From: Leifsonia sp. fls2-241-R2A-40a
Lineage (GTDB): Bacteria; Actinomycetota; Actinomycetes; Actinomycetales; Microbacteriaceae
Assembly: GCF_030209575.1 (NCBI RefSeq)
Contig: NZ_JARVRS010000001.1
Span: 3,472,001-3,536,000 of the forward strand
DNA: 64,000 bases
Direction: 5' to 3'
Below, in pieces: positions 38,899-47,475 of this stretch. Each line of letters begins with the position of its first letter. Within the stretch, counting starts at the first letter, position 1. The notes below the pieces were generated by a model, which ran no database searches, was not told where the DNA came from, and was given only the letters and a program-made list of their open reading frames with translations. Position numbers and translations under genes: made by a program.

Positions 38899-39222
38899 TC
38901 ACTCGTCGAGCGCGAGTTCCTTGGGCAGCTCGAACTCCTTGGACGAGAGCTCCTCGATGTTGACGTCCTTGAACGTCAGCACCCGCACCGACTTCACGAA
39001 CCGGTCGGCGCGGTACACATCCCACACCCACACGTCGTTCATCGTCAGCTCGAAGTAGAAGTCGTGCTCCGTGTCGCGGCGCACGAATTCCACCTCATTC
39101 GCCAGATAGAAACGACGTTCCGTCTCGATCACATACTTGAACTGCGAGACGACGTCCCGGTACTCGCGATACAGTGCCAACTCGACCTCGCGGTCGTAAT
39201 CGTCGAACTCGTCTTCATCCAT
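38899..39222 (-). CDS. DUF2469 family protein
   Basis: A 107-residue, very acidic protein conserved in actinobacteria next to rnhB. The opening (DEDEFDDYDREVELALYREY, 2-21), ETERRFYLANEVEF and FYFELTMNDVWVWDVYR are characteristic. Function unknown. TAGACT lies 9 bases before the ATG, giving at most a very short leader. Confidence 0.92.
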   Translation of the reverse strand: MDEDEFDDYDREVELALYREYRDVVSQFKYVIETERRFYLANEVEFVRRDTEHDFYFELTMNDVWVWDVYRADRFVKSVRVLTFKDVNIEELSSKEFELPKELALDE

Positions 39223-39307
39223 CGTCCGTCAAGTCTATGCCGGATGTGCCGCCCGCGCTCCGGCAGCGGCGAACTGTGGACAACCGCGAGGTGTGGGCGG
39301 GACGGCG

Positions 39308-39973
39308 TCAGTCGACGACGTCGATCAGCGCGGGCTGCTTCAGCCAGGTGAGCCGGTGCAGCGCGCTCGGCCCCAGCTCGGAGATCGCGGCGAAGTGCTC
39401 GGGCGACGAGTAGCCCTTGTTGCTCGCCCATCCGTAGCCCGGGTAGTCGCGGTCGTGACCGATCATCATGCGGTCACGGTGGACCTTCGCGATGACCGAG
39501 GCCGCTGCGACCGACGCGCAATCACGGTCGGCCTTGATGCGCGTGACGACCTTCGCCGGACGCATCAGCGCGGGGTTGAGGTAGTCGTAGTTCCCGTCGA
39601 GGATGAGCGTGCTCTCGTGCACCAGGGCGCCCTGCTCCTCCAGCTGGGCGAGGGCGCGGGCGCCGGCGAGTCCCAGGCAGCGCATGATCCCGAGCGAGTC
39701 GACCTCCGCTGCGGACGCGAGGCCCACAGCGTGGTGCATGGCCCACTTGCGGCACAGCGGGTCGAGCGTCTCGCGTACCGGTTCCGGCAGCAGCTTGGAA
39801 TCGCGGAGTCCCGGCGGGATGCGCTTCACGGCCGTGTCGATGACCACCATGCCGACCGCGACCGGCCCGGCGAGGGCGCCGCGGCCCACCTCGTCCACGG
39901 CCACGATCGAGGTCACTCCCTCGCGGTAGAGGGCCTTCTCGAACCGCAGCGACGGCGACACCGGGGTCATCAT
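39308..39973 (-). CDS. rnhB: Ribonuclease HII
   Basis: Removes ribonucleotides from DNA:RNA hybrids. Of 221 residues, Asp27 and Glu28 (VDEVGRG) and Asp126 (LDGNYDYL) are metal ligands; ASVIAKVHRDRMM is the family block. It lies between rplS and DUF2469 as in related genomes, but signal peptidase lepB, often found between rplS and rnhB, is absent. A possible -10 (TATCCT on this strand, 40015-40020) lies between the rplS palindrome and the gene. Confidence 0.96.
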   Translation of the reverse strand: MMTPVSPSLRFEKALYREGVTSIVAVDEVGRGALAGPVAVGMVVIDTAVKRIPPGLRDSKLLPEPVRETLDPLCRKWAMHHAVGLASAAEVDSLGIMRCLGLAGARALAQLEEQGALVHESTLILDGNYDYLNPALMRPAKVVTRIKADRDCASVAAASVIAKVHRDRMMIGHDRDYPGYGWASNKGYSSPEHFAAISELGPSALHRLTWLKQPALIDVVD

Positions 39974-40057
39974 CCGCTCGTCACACCTCCACCGTCGAAC
40001 CAGCTGACCGTTTCAGGATAAACGCTCCCACGGCCGCATCCCGACACCGAATGGAGC

Positions 40058-40089
40058 GAGCCCCCGGTCCGAATTCGGACCGGGGGCTC
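40058..40089 (-). terminator. Perfect 32-bp palindrome behind rplS
   Basis: Sixteen-base arms beginning GAGCCCCCGGTCCGAA with no spacer, 23 bases past the rplS stop codon. The stem is strong enough for termination but no T-tract follows. An EcoRI-type GAATTC forms the centre. Confidence 0.7.
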
Positions 40090-40112
40090 GGGATGCTCGG
40101 GAGGCGAGACGC

Positions 40113-40460
40113 TCAGTTCTCGCGCTTCTCCTTGATCTTCGCCTTCTTGCCGCGCAGCTCGCGCAGGTAGTACAGCTTCGCGCGACGCACGTCACCGCGG
40201 GTGACGACCTCGATCTTGTCGATGACCGGGGAGTGAACCGGGAAGGTACGCTCCACGCCGACCTGGAAGCTGATCTTGCGGACCGTGAAGGTCTCGCGGA
40301 CGCTCTCGCCCGAGCGACCGATGACGACGCCCTGGAAGACCTGGACACGAGAGCGGGTGCCCTCGATGATGTTCACGTGCACCTTGACGGTGTCGCCGGC
40401 GCGGAACTCCGGGATGTCCTGCTTGAGGGACGCGGAGTCAAGCTGGTCGAGGATGTGCAT
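40113..40460 (-). CDS. rplS: Ribosomal protein bL19
   Basis: Large-subunit protein L19, 115 residues, at the subunit interface. [16 protein letters not shown] (19-34), [16 protein letters not shown] and [20 protein letters not shown] are diagnostic. In many bacteria it ends the trmD operon; here map and a membrane protein lie between trmD and rplS. The leader of about 200 bases contains a possible short peptide gene. Confidence 0.98.
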   Translation of the reverse strand: MHILDQLDSASLKQDIPEFRAGDTVKVHVNIIEGTRSRVQVFQGVVIGRSGESVRETFTVRKISFQVGVERTFPVHSPVIDKIEVVTRGDVRRAKLYYLRELRGKKAKIKEKREN

Positions 40461-40517
40461 GGCTGTTCGCTCTCTGTGCCCGCCGCAGGTCGGGAACGGA
40501 CTTGGGGCCGGCTCCGT

Positions 40518-40619
40518 TCAGGAGCGACGACCGTCTGGGTTCGGTTTATGGGTGTCCGCGATGAGTGCTGGCTCCCCTGTGGCAGAGCCTGGCCGCGGCA
40601 CAAGGTTCAATTCTGCCAT
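40518..40619 (-). CDS. Possible 33-residue leader peptide of rplS
   Basis: A short open frame (MAELNLVPRPG... ending GRRS) with GAGGGG 6 bases before its ATG, lying 57 bases upstream of rplS on the same strand in an otherwise gene-free 203-base region. No homologue is recognised. It may be translated to regulate rplS or be a chance frame. Confidence 0.3.
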   Translation of the reverse strand: MAELNLVPRPGSATGEPALIADTHKPNPDGRRS

Positions 40620-40663
40620 GCCGCGCCCCTCTTTGCCAAAGCGGGCCGGATGCGCTGCGCGGA

Positions 40664-41164
40664 TCAGGAGCGGCGGTCCTGGCGCTCCTCGATCACGATG
40701 TATTCGCCGGCGTCCATCGCGGACTCCTCCGGCTGGGGCACCTGCCGCGGCTGGGCGGCGCGCTGGTAGGCGTCGAAGGTCGCCTGGACGCGCGTGCGGG
40801 TCTCCCTCAGCAGCTCCCACACCACCACCCAGAAGATCGCGACGAAGAGCAGGATGCCGAGGACGGCGAACCACCCGGTGAGTCCGGGCACGAAGAAGCC
40901 GAACGCGATGATCGACAGGTGCCAGGCGGCGAAGAGACCGACGTCGTACCAGGAGACGGCGCGGGTCGAGCGGACGCTCCGTCGCGCCATCACGATGCCG
41001 CCGACCACGAGCATCGCGACGAACAGGATGGGGCACAGCAGCAGGAGGCCGAGGAACGACCATCCACTTCCCTGATTGAAGGCGGCCCAGCCGACCAGAA
41101 GCCACGCCGGGAGCACTATGGCGGACGGGAAGAGCCACCAGTAGAACGCCTTGCGGATGATCAC
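40664..41164 (-). CDS. Hypothetical four-helix membrane protein
   Basis: Not recognised. 166 residues with four hydrophobic helices (about 5-27, 36-60, 77-95, 98-115) followed by a charged C-terminal tail (120-166, EYIVIEERQDRRS). The start is GTG at 41164 with TACGCT 6 bases upstream, so probably leaderless. It is divergent from map and precedes the rplS leader on the same strand. Confidence 0.75.
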   Translation of the reverse strand: MIIRKAFYWWLFPSAIVLPAWLLVGWAAFNQGSGWSFLGLLLLCPILFVAMLVVGGIVMARRSVRSTRAVSWYDVGLFAAWHLSIIAFGFFVPGLTGWFAVLGILLFVAIFWVVVWELLRETRTRVQATFDAYQRAAQPRQVPQPEESAMDAGEYIVIEERQDRRS

Positions 41165-41170
41165 GGCCCC

Positions 41171-41176
41171 AGCGTA
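41171..41176 (-). promoter_or_regulatory. Putative -10 box (TACGCT) of the membrane protein gene
   Basis: TANNNT hexamer 6 bases before the GTG at 41164; no ribosome-binding site. Confidence 0.4.
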
Positions 41177-41260
41177 GTAGCGGATGCCTGTGCTGCGGCT
41201 GCGGGTTTCCCGCACGCGCACCTGAGAGACTGGAGGCGTAGGACACCGAGAGGAGCACGT

Positions 41261-42025
41261 GTGATCGAGCTGAGGACGCCCGCCGAGATCGAGCAGATGC
41301 GGCCGGCCGGGCGCTTCGTGGCGGACGTGCTGGCGCAGACCGCCGCAGCCGCACATGTCGGCGTGAACCTCCTCGAGCTGGATGCGCTCGCCCACGACCT
41401 GATCCGGCGACGCGGTGCGGAGTCCTGCTACATCGACTACCACCCCTCGTTCGGCGCAAGCCCGTTCGGCAAGGTGATCTGCACGTCGGTGAACGACGCC
41501 GTGCTGCACGGGCTCCCCCACGACTACCGGCTGCAGGACGGCGACCTCCTCACCCTCGACTTCGCCGCGAGTGTGGACGGCTGGGTCGCCGACTCCGCGG
41601 TCAGCATCGTGGTCGGCACGCCCCGCGACGAGGACCTCCGCCTCATCGACACGACGCGGCGCGCGCTCGCGGCCGGCATCCAGGCCGCGCAACCGGGTGG
41701 CCGGGTCGGCGACATCTCGGCCGCCATCGCTGCGGTCGCGCACGCCGAGGGCTACTCGATCAACACGCAGTTCGGCGGCCACGGTGTCGGCCGCACCATG
41801 CACGGCGACCCGCACATCTCCAACGACGGCCGGGCCGGGCGCGGATACCCGCTGCGGCCCGGGCTCGTCATCGCGATCGAGCCGTGGTTCCTGGAGTCGA
41901 CGGATGAGATCTACACCGACCGCGACGGCTGGACCCTGCGCAGCGCCGACGGCTCCCGCGGAGCGCACTCGGAGCACACCATCGCCATCACCGATGACGG
42001 TCCGCTGGTCCTGACCGCGCCGTAG
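41261..42025 (+). CDS. map: Type I methionine aminopeptidase
   Basis: Removes initiator methionine from new proteins. The 254-residue protein has the full metal set: Asp100 and Asp111 (LTLDFAASVDGWVADSA), His174 (GGHGVGRTMH), Glu207 (AIEPWF) and Glu238 (HSEHTIAI), plus His83. There is no N-terminal extension. The start is GTG at 41261 with AGGAG 6 bases upstream. It converges on trmD with 19 bases between, where a small GC hairpin spans the map stop codon (42017-42031). Confidence 0.97.
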   Translation: MIELRTPAEIEQMRPAGRFVADVLAQTAAAAHVGVNLLELDALAHDLIRRRGAESCYIDYHPSFGASPFGKVICTSVNDAVLHGLPHDYRLQDGDLLTLDFAASVDGWVADSAVSIVVGTPRDEDLRLIDTTRRALAAGIQAAQPGGRVGDISAAIAAVAHAEGYSINTQFGGHGVGRTMHGDPHISNDGRAGRGYPLRPGLVIAIEPWFLESTDEIYTDRDGWTLRSADGSRGAHSEHTIAITDDGPLVLTAP

Positions 42026-42044
42026 CGGCGCCGAGCCGGCCCGC

Positions 42045-42728
42045 TCAGTCCAGCAGGTCGGGACGCACCGCGCGAGTGCGCTCGAGCTGCTGCTCGCGCC
42101 TCCACGCGTCGACCGCGCCGTGGTTGCCGGAGAGCAGCACCGGCGGGACCTCGCGCCCGCGCCACACGGCCGGCTTGGTGTAGCTGGGGTACTCGAGCAG
42201 GCCGTCCTCGTGCGACTCCTCCACCAGGCTCTCCGGATTGCCGACCACGCCCGGGATGAGCCGGCCGATGGCCTCGATCATCGCCATGGTCGCGACTTCG
42301 CCGCCGTTGAGCACGTAGTCGCCGATGCTGATCAGACGCACGCGTGCGCGAGACGCCGTCTCGTCGAAGACGCGCTGGTCGATGCCCTCGTACCGACCGC
42401 ACCCGAACACCAGGTGACGCTCCTGCGCGAGCTCCCGGGCGGTCGCCTGGGTGAACACCTCGCCGGCCGGCGACGGGAAGATGACGACCGGGTCGGTGTC
42501 GTCGCCCAGGATGCCGTCGAGCGCCTCGCCCCACGGCTCCGGCTTCATGACCATCCCGGCTCCCCCGCCGTAGGGAGTGTCGTCGACGGTCCGGTGGCGG
42601 TCGTGGGCGTGGTCGCGGAGGTCGTGCACGCCGAGTTCGATGAGACCGGACTGCCGGGCCTTGCCGAGCAGGGAGATGTCGAGCACATCGAAGAAGGTCG
42701 GGAAGATCGTGACGATGTCGATGCGCAT
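42045..42728 (-). CDS. trmD: tRNA (guanine-N1-)-methyltransferase TrmD
   Basis: Methylates G37 of tRNAs using S-adenosylmethionine and prevents frameshifting. The 227-residue SPOUT protein shows [11 protein letters not shown] at the start, [17 protein letters not shown] (49-65), [10 protein letters not shown] and [14 protein letters not shown] of the trefoil knot. TAGAAT lies 6 bases before the ATG, so it is probably leaderless and independent of rimM, from which an MFS/GntR pair separates it. Confidence 0.98.
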   Translation of the reverse strand: MRIDIVTIFPTFFDVLDISLLGKARQSGLIELGVHDLRDHAHDRHRTVDDTPYGGGAGMVMKPEPWGEALDGILGDDTDPVVIFPSPAGEVFTQATARELAQERHLVFGCGRYEGIDQRVFDETASRARVRLISIGDYVLNGGEVATMAMIEAIGRLIPGVVGNPESLVEESHEDGLLEYPSYTKPAVWRGREVPPVLLSGNHGAVDAWRREQQLERTRAVRPDLLD

Positions 42729-42734
42729 CCCTGA

Positions 42735-42740
42735 ATTCTA
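42735..42740 (-). promoter_or_regulatory. Putative -10 box (TAGAAT) of trmD
   Basis: TANNNT hexamer 6 bases before the ATG, within the 20-base gap behind the MFS gene. Confidence 0.5.
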
Positions 42741-42748
42741 CGGGGCGG

Positions 42749-43960
42749 CTAGGCGGGCACGACCTCGAGGTCCCGGTCGCGCGGCACCAGGGGCGTCGCC
42801 ACGGCGGGGCACACGGCGACCAGGGCGAAGGCGATCGGATAGCCGACCCAGCCGATGAGCGCGCCGACCAGCGGTCCGACCACGGAGGCGGCCAGGAACT
42901 GGCCCGTGTTCTGCGCGCCCAGCGCCCGCCCCGACCAGAACGGGCCGGCGATCTCGGCGACCGAGGTGTAGGCGAGGCCGTTGTCGGCGACCGTCACGAT
43001 GGCGGCGACGATCAGGATGACGGCCGCCGCCACCGAACCGAGCGCGGAGGCCGCCGCCAGGAGCAGCATCGCGGCGACGGCGCACAGCGACACCCAGCGC
43101 AGCGGTCGGAGATGGCTGCCGACGCGGTCGCTCAGCACGCCGATCCCGATGCGGCCGATCGCTCCGGCGAACTGGCTGATGCCGATGACGATGCCCGCCA
43201 GAAGCGGTGGGAAGTGCAGCTGAGAGACCAGCCAGACCAGTCCGAAGGTCGACACCGTGAACTGCGGCACCACGAGCAGCATGGACACCGCGTGGATGCG
43301 CCACAGCAGCGAGGTCTCCCGGTACGGCCGCCACACGGCCTGGGGATGCGCCTCCGTCCCGTCCTCCGTGCGGCGCGCCGGCCGCGGCGGGTCGACGATG
43401 CCGATCGCGCACAGCACGGCGGACACGGCGCACAGCACCGCCGGGACGATCAGAGCGGCGGCGATCCCTCCGGCCGAGGCGAGCACCGGGACGGTCACCG
43501 CGGCGATCGCGACGCCGAGCGGCTGGCACATCTGACGGATGCCCATCGCGAGACCCCGGCGCTCCTTCGGGAACCAGCCGATCACGACGCGACCGCTGGC
43601 GGCGTTGGGGCTGGCCGACGCCATCCCGCCCACCAGGAACAGCGCCCCCAGGGCGATGTAGGAATCGACGAACATCGCGGCGAACGCCGCGAGGGAGGTG
43701 ACCGCGAGGCCGGAGGCGATCACCCAGCGCTCGCCGATCCGGTCGCTCAGCGCTCCCCAGGCGATCAGCGTCAGGACCAGCCCCAGCGTCGGCGCAGAGG
43801 CGAGGAGCCCGGCCTGCGCGAGGCTCAGCCCGCGTTCGGTGTGCAGGAGCGGGATGAGGAAGGCGGGCGTCGAGACGAAGACCGTCGAACTGGACTGCGC
43901 CAGGACGCCGAACGCCAGCATCAGCCACGGTCGGGGTCGTCGCACGATTCGGCTGCTCAC
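42749..43960 (-). CDS. MFS transporter under GntR control
   Basis: A 403-residue, 12-helix major facilitator. Motif A-like GALSDRIGERW (68-78) and the second-half GVLSDRVGSHLRPL are visible. RGLAMGIRQMCQPLG (134-148) resembles the cyanate/nitrate-type and oxalate-like MFS branches, but the substrate is open. The start is GTG at 43960 with TAGGGT 6 bases upstream, overlapping a GGTATACC palindrome. A divergent GntR gene lies 46 bases away; the regulator probably represses this gene until a ligand binds. Confidence 0.9.
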   Translation of the reverse strand: MSSRIVRRPRPWLMLAFGVLAQSSSTVFVSTPAFLIPLLHTERGLSLAQAGLLASAPTLGLVLTLIAWGALSDRIGERWVIASGLAVTSLAAFAAMFVDSYIALGALFLVGGMASASPNAASGRVVIGWFPKERRGLAMGIRQMCQPLGVAIAAVTVPVLASAGGIAAALIVPAVLCAVSAVLCAIGIVDPPRPARRTEDGTEAHPQAVWRPYRETSLLWRIHAVSMLLVVPQFTVSTFGLVWLVSQLHFPPLLAGIVIGISQFAGAIGRIGIGVLSDRVGSHLRPLRWVSLCAVAAMLLLAAASALGSVAAAVILIVAAIVTVADNGLAYTSVAEIAGPFWSGRALGAQNTGQFLAASVVGPLVGALIGWVGYPIAFALVAVCPAVATPLVPRDRDLEVVPA

Positions 43961-43961
43961 G

Positions 43962-43995
43962 GGTATACCCTAGCGGTATACCGAACCGGTATACC
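43962..43995. promoter_or_regulatory. Triple GGTATACC operator
   Basis: Three perfect palindromes GGTATACC at 43962-43969, 43975-43982 and 43988-43995, start to start exactly 13 bp. Each contains GTATAC, fitting the GT-Nx-AC pattern of GntR-family operators. They fill the gap between the divergent MFS and GntR genes; the first overlaps the MFS -10 box and the last stops 5 bases before the GntR ribosome-binding site (GGAGG). Confidence 0.8.
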
Positions 43996-44006
43996 AAAGG
44001 AGGATC

Positions 44007-44675
44007 ATGGTCGACCCCGCCCTCGTCGCCGAGCCCGCCCGAGCCTACGAACGCCTCCGCACCCAGATCCTCGACCTCGACCGGGTCCCCGGGGCCCGCC
44101 TCACGGAGCGCGGGCTGGAGACGGAGCTCGGCGCATCCCGGACTCCCCTGCGCGCCGCTCTGATGCGGCTCGAATCCGAAGGTCTCGTCTCGAGGGACGG
44201 CCGCAACTGGCAGGTCTCCCCCATCGACCTCGGCGAGATCGCGCGGCTCAGCGAGCTGCGGGATGCGGTCGAGACGGCCGCCGCACGGCTAACGTGCGCC
44301 CGCGCCTCGGACGCCGACATCGCCGCGCTCGCAACGCACCTCCACGGCTTCGACGACCGGCGCACGAACGACGAGGCCGTCCGCGCAGGGACGGATTTCC
44401 ACGTCCGGCTCGCTGCACTCTCCGGCAACCACTTCCTCGCGGACGCCGTCGACTCCGCCATGGTGCGACTGGCGCGATCGCGCTGGCTCGTCGTCCGCAG
44501 CGAGGAGGCGTGGGACGAGCACCGCGAGATCCTCGAGCTGGTCGCGGCCCGTGAGTCGGACGAGGCCGCTGCGCGCATCCACGAGCACATCGTGGGTACA
44601 CACGAGCGCCTGCTGTCGGCGTTGGATGCCGACGCACGAATGCTCCGCGGCCGCGGGCTGGCCATCGTCTCCTGA
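44007..44675 (+). CDS. GntR-family regulator (FadR/FCD type)
   Basis: A 222-residue repressor. The winged helix (15-75) includes RLTERGLETELGASRTPLRA and ALMRLESEGLVSRDGR; the C-terminal all-helical FCD ligand domain follows, with DFHVRLAALSGNHFL and the later His residues (EHREILELVAARE) typical of its metal-binding pocket. AAGGAGG lies 4 bases before the ATG. It very likely binds the three GGTATACC sites, controlling itself and the divergent MFS gene. The ligand is unknown. Confidence 0.93.
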   Translation: MVDPALVAEPARAYERLRTQILDLDRVPGARLTERGLETELGASRTPLRAALMRLESEGLVSRDGRNWQVSPIDLGEIARLSELRDAVETAAARLTCARASDADIAALATHLHGFDDRRTNDEAVRAGTDFHVRLAALSGNHFLADAVDSAMVRLARSRWLVVRSEEAWDEHREILELVAARESDEAAARIHEHIVGTHERLLSALDADARMLRGRGLAIVS

Positions 44676-44714
44676 GCGCCATGGATCCCGCCACCAAGCA
44701 GTGGCACCGAAAAG

Positions 44715-44745
44715 GAAGAGGGCGACCCTGTGGGTCGCCCTCTTC
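44715..44745. terminator. Bidirectional terminator of gntR and rimM
   Basis: Perfect 14-bp stem GAAGAGGGCGACCC/GGGTCGCCCTCTTC with a TGT loop between convergent genes. On the minus strand it is followed by CTTTTCGG, on the plus strand by TAGTTATT. Confidence 0.9.
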
Positions 44746-44748
44746 TAG

Positions 44749-45378
44749 TTATTCGGTTGTCTCGTCTTCGGAGCCGCTGTCGTCAGCCGACTCTGGATCG
44801 TCGTCCGGAAGCTCCTCGAAGAGGCCCGCGGGCGGCGTCAGCGTCACCGTTCCGGCCGTCACGTCGACCTCCGGGACGATGGCCTTGACGAAGGGGACGA
44901 GCACTTCGCCGGCCGGGGTCGCGATCGCGAGCAGATCCTGCGCGGGCAGGTGATCGACGCGCGCAACGCGCCCGACGGACACGCCGTCGCGGAGCGCATC
45001 CAGACCCACCAACTGGTGGTCGTACCAGGCGTCGTCCTCGTCGGGCAGCTCTTTGACGTCCTGGCTGACCCAGAGGATGGCCTTGACGAGCGTCTCGGCC
45101 TCGGTGCGGTCATCGACGCCGGCGAAGAAGCCGACGGCGTGACCGTTGTACCAGCGCAGCTCGTTGAGCTCGAGTGTCTTGCCGTGCCACTTGGATGACG
45201 TCGGCACCTGAAGGGTGAAGACCGCACCCGGGACGAACCGCTTCTCCGGCTCGTCCGTGTACAGCTCGATCTTCAGCGCGCCCTTGAGGCCATGCGCCTT
45301 CGTAAGGCGCCCCACCCGCAGCTCGGTCTGATCGGGCCGGGGGGCGACCTCCTTGCGAGGCAGTTTGTGGTCGGCCAC
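44749..45378 (-). CDS. rimM: 16S rRNA processing protein RimM
   Basis: Helps mature the 30S subunit by binding uS19. The 209-residue protein starts its core at LRVGRLTKAHGLKGALKIEL (20-39) and has the PRC-barrel segment with AWYDHQLVGL and VPFVKAIVPEVD. An acidic tail follows residue 185. It begins with GTG one base after the khpA stop codon, so translation is coupled along rpsP-khpA-rimM, and ends at a strong terminator. Confidence 0.96.
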   Translation of the reverse strand: MADHKLPRKEVAPRPDQTELRVGRLTKAHGLKGALKIELYTDEPEKRFVPGAVFTLQVPTSSKWHGKTLELNELRWYNGHAVGFFAGVDDRTEAETLVKAILWVSQDVKELPDEDDAWYDHQLVGLDALRDGVSVGRVARVDHLPAQDLLAIATPAGEVLVPFVKAIVPEVDVTAGTVTLTPPAGLFEELPDDDPESADDSGSEDETTE

Positions 45379-45379
45379 C

Positions 45380-45610
45380 TCAGTCGTCGACGACGTCGAC
45401 GCGGACGCGCCGGCCGTCGGCCAGTGCGGCCACCAGCGTGCGGAGAGCCTTGGCCGTGCGGCCGGAACGGCCGATCACCCGGCCGAGGTCCTCGGGATTC
45501 ACGCGAATCTCGAGGACCTCGCCACGCGGGGAGCTCTTGGCCACGACGTGGACGTCGTCAGGGTGATCGACGATCCCCTTGACCAGGTGCGTGAGCGCGG
45601 GTGCGAGCAA
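45380..45610 (-). CDS. khpA: KH-domain RNA-binding protein KhpA
   Basis: A 76-residue single KH domain protein (YlqC/UPF0109). The signature IGRSGRTAKALR contains the GxxG loop; LAPALTHLVKGIVDHPDD is the typical N-terminus. The start is TTG at 45610, chosen because conservation begins there and because it lies 5 bases past the rpsP stop; an upstream ATG inside rpsP would add ten non-conserved residues. In firmicutes KhpA pairs with KhpB to control cell elongation genes; its role here is not known. Confidence 0.93.
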   Translation of the reverse strand: MLAPALTHLVKGIVDHPDDVHVVAKSSPRGEVLEIRVNPEDLGRVIGRSGRTAKALRTLVAALADGRRVRVDVVDD

Positions 45611-45614
45611 GACG

Positions 45615-46097
45615 TCAGGCCTTCTCGTCCGAAGCGTCATCCGCGATGGCCTCGGCCTCGGCGACGACGTTGGCCTCGGCGGCCTCCTCGCGCTCGACCT
45701 CGGCCTCGACGACGGCCTCCGCCTCAGCGGAGACGGCAGCAGTCTTGTCGGCCTTCGGCTTGAGGACCGGCTTCTTCTTCTCGTCGGCGACGAACTCCGC
45801 CTTGCCCTCGGCGACCTTGACGGTGCTGACAGCGTTCTTGTCGCCTTTGAAGCGGCCCCAGTCGCCCGTGAGCTTCAGCAGCGCGGTGACCTGCTCGGTC
45901 GGCTGGGCGCCGACGCTGAGCCAGTACTGCGCGCGGTCGGAGTCGACCTCGATGCGCGAGGGCTCCTCGGTCGGGTGGTACAGACCGATCTCCTCGATCA
46001 CGCGACCATCGCGCTTGGTGCGCGAGTCGGCGACGACGATGCGGTAGTACGGAGCGCGGATCTTGCCCAGGCGCTTCAGACGGATTTTGACAGCCAC
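45615..46097 (-). CDS. rpsP: Ribosomal protein bS16
   Basis: Small-subunit protein S16, 160 residues. The normal body ([51 protein letters not shown]) ends near 85, followed by a long Ala/Glu-rich acidic tail as in other actinobacteria. The start is GTG at 46097 with ACAGGAG 4 bases upstream. In most relatives ffh stands directly upstream; here four plus-strand genes intervene. Confidence 0.97.
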   Translation of the reverse strand: MAVKIRLKRLGKIRAPYYRIVVADSRTKRDGRVIEEIGLYHPTEEPSRIEVDSDRAQYWLSVGAQPTEQVTALLKLTGDWGRFKGDKNAVSTVKVAEGKAEFVADEKKKPVLKPKADKTAAVSAEAEAVVEAEVEREEAAEANVVAEAEAIADDASDEKA

Positions 46098-46190
46098 GAT
46101 TCTCCTGTTTGAGTGGATGAGATGTGTCGAACTGACTGCCGTGGGCGTGGGGGCACACTCGGCAGGAGGTCTAATGTTCGTCCCACGTGC

Positions 46191-46220
46191 CGGATAGAGG
46201 GTCGGGCACGGTGAACTCAA
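46191..46220 (-). promoter_or_regulatory. Possible promoter of rpsP
   Basis: TTGAGT (46215-46220) and TATCCG (46191-46196) on the minus strand with an 18-base spacer, about 90 bases upstream of rpsP. Both depart from consensus, so the call is tentative. Confidence 0.35.
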
Positions 46221-46278
46221 CTAGCTATTCTGTCAGACATTGCGCCGCTTTGAACAATCGGATGGACGGGACGACCGC

Positions 46279-47415
46279 ATGCAGATCGAATTCTCGGAGT
46301 CCGAGCGCTCCACCGTCGGCATCGAGTGGGAGATCGCCCTGGTCGACGGCTCCACCGGAGATCTGGTGCAGATCGCCGATGAGGTGCTCCGCGAGCTCGG
46401 CACGGCCGACGGCGAAGAGCATCCGCAGATCACCCACGAGCTGCTGCTGAACACGGTGGAGCTGGTCAGCCGGGTCCACAAGACGGTCCCTGCCGCCATC
46501 ACCGACCTGCAGGAGCTGATCGGGCTCGTCCGCGGTGTCACCGACCCGCTGGGCGTCGAGCTCATGTGCGCGGGGACGCATCCCTTCGCCCAGTGGTTCG
46601 ACCAGAAGGTCACGCCGAATGAGCGCTACGACCGGCTGCTCGACCGCACGCAGTGGTGGGGCCGGCAGATGATGATCTGGGGCGTCCACGTGCACGTGGG
46701 GATCGACTCGGTCGACAAGGCCCTCCCGATCGTCAACGGACTGCTGTCCTACTACCCGCACCTGCAGGCGCTGAGCGCATCCAGCCCGTTCTGGGCGGGT
46801 GCGCGCACGGGCTACGCGTCGAATCGTGCCCTCATGTTCCAGCAGCTGCCGACCGCGGGGCTGCCGTGGCAGTTCGGCACCTGGGCGAACTACGAGGAGT
46901 ACGTGCAGGATCTCGTCACCACGGGCGTCGTCGAGGACCACTCCGAGGTGCGCTGGGACATCCGCCCCTCGCCGAAATGGGGCACGGTCGAGATGCGCGC
47001 CTGCGACGGCCTCTCCACGCCGGACGAGGTCGGCGCGGTCGCGGCGCTCATCCACTGCCTGACCGACCGGATGTCCGGTCGGCTGGACGAGGGCGTCGAG
47101 CCCGTCACCCTGCAACCGTGGTTCGTGCGCGAGAACAAGTGGCGCGCCGCCCGCTATGGCCTGGATGCGGAGATCATCGTCGCGCCGGACGGGAGCGAGC
47201 GGCTCGTCTCCGACTCGCTCCGCGAGCTGGTGGACGACCTGCAGCCCGAGGCGGAGCGGCTGGGATGCGTCGACGAGCTCGCGACGGTCCTGACCATCCT
47301 GGAGACGGGCGCCAGCTACCAGCGCCAGCTGGCAGTGGCGGAGGCGAACGGCGGCAGCCTGCAGGCCGTCGTGAGCTCGCTGACGCACGAGCTGCGCAGC
47401 GGTCTCGCCCGCTGA
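46279..47415 (+). CDS. YbdK-type glutamate-cysteine ligase (GCS2 family)
   Basis: A 378-residue carboxylate-amine ligase. GIEWEIALVD (13-22), MCAGTHPFAQW, WGRQMMIWGVHVHVGI and SPKWGTVEMRACD match the GCS2/YbdK family, which joins glutamate and cysteine weakly in E. coli and is related to EgtA. In an actinobacterium it may serve thiol metabolism, but no partner gene is nearby. The ATG at 46279 begins the conserved part. It opens a plus-strand block placed between ffh and rpsP. Confidence 0.93.
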   Translation: MQIEFSESERSTVGIEWEIALVDGSTGDLVQIADEVLRELGTADGEEHPQITHELLLNTVELVSRVHKTVPAAITDLQELIGLVRGVTDPLGVELMCAGTHPFAQWFDQKVTPNERYDRLLDRTQWWGRQMMIWGVHVHVGIDSVDKALPIVNGLLSYYPHLQALSASSPFWAGARTGYASNRALMFQQLPTAGLPWQFGTWANYEEYVQDLVTTGVVEDHSEVRWDIRPSPKWGTVEMRACDGLSTPDEVGAVAALIHCLTDRMSGRLDEGVEPVTLQPWFVRENKWRAARYGLDAEIIVAPDGSERLVSDSLRELVDDLQPEAERLGCVDELATVLTILETGASYQRQLAVAEANGGSLQAVVSSLTHELRSGLAR

Positions 47416-47475
47416 CGCGCGCTGACTCCCACTGCGCACCGGATACGCGCTGAGCCGATCCATAGGGACCGCGCG

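Noticed and set aside
45611-45640. ATG start of khpA inside rpsP
   Set aside because: It adds ten residues not seen in the family; the TTG at 45610 matches the usual N-terminus.
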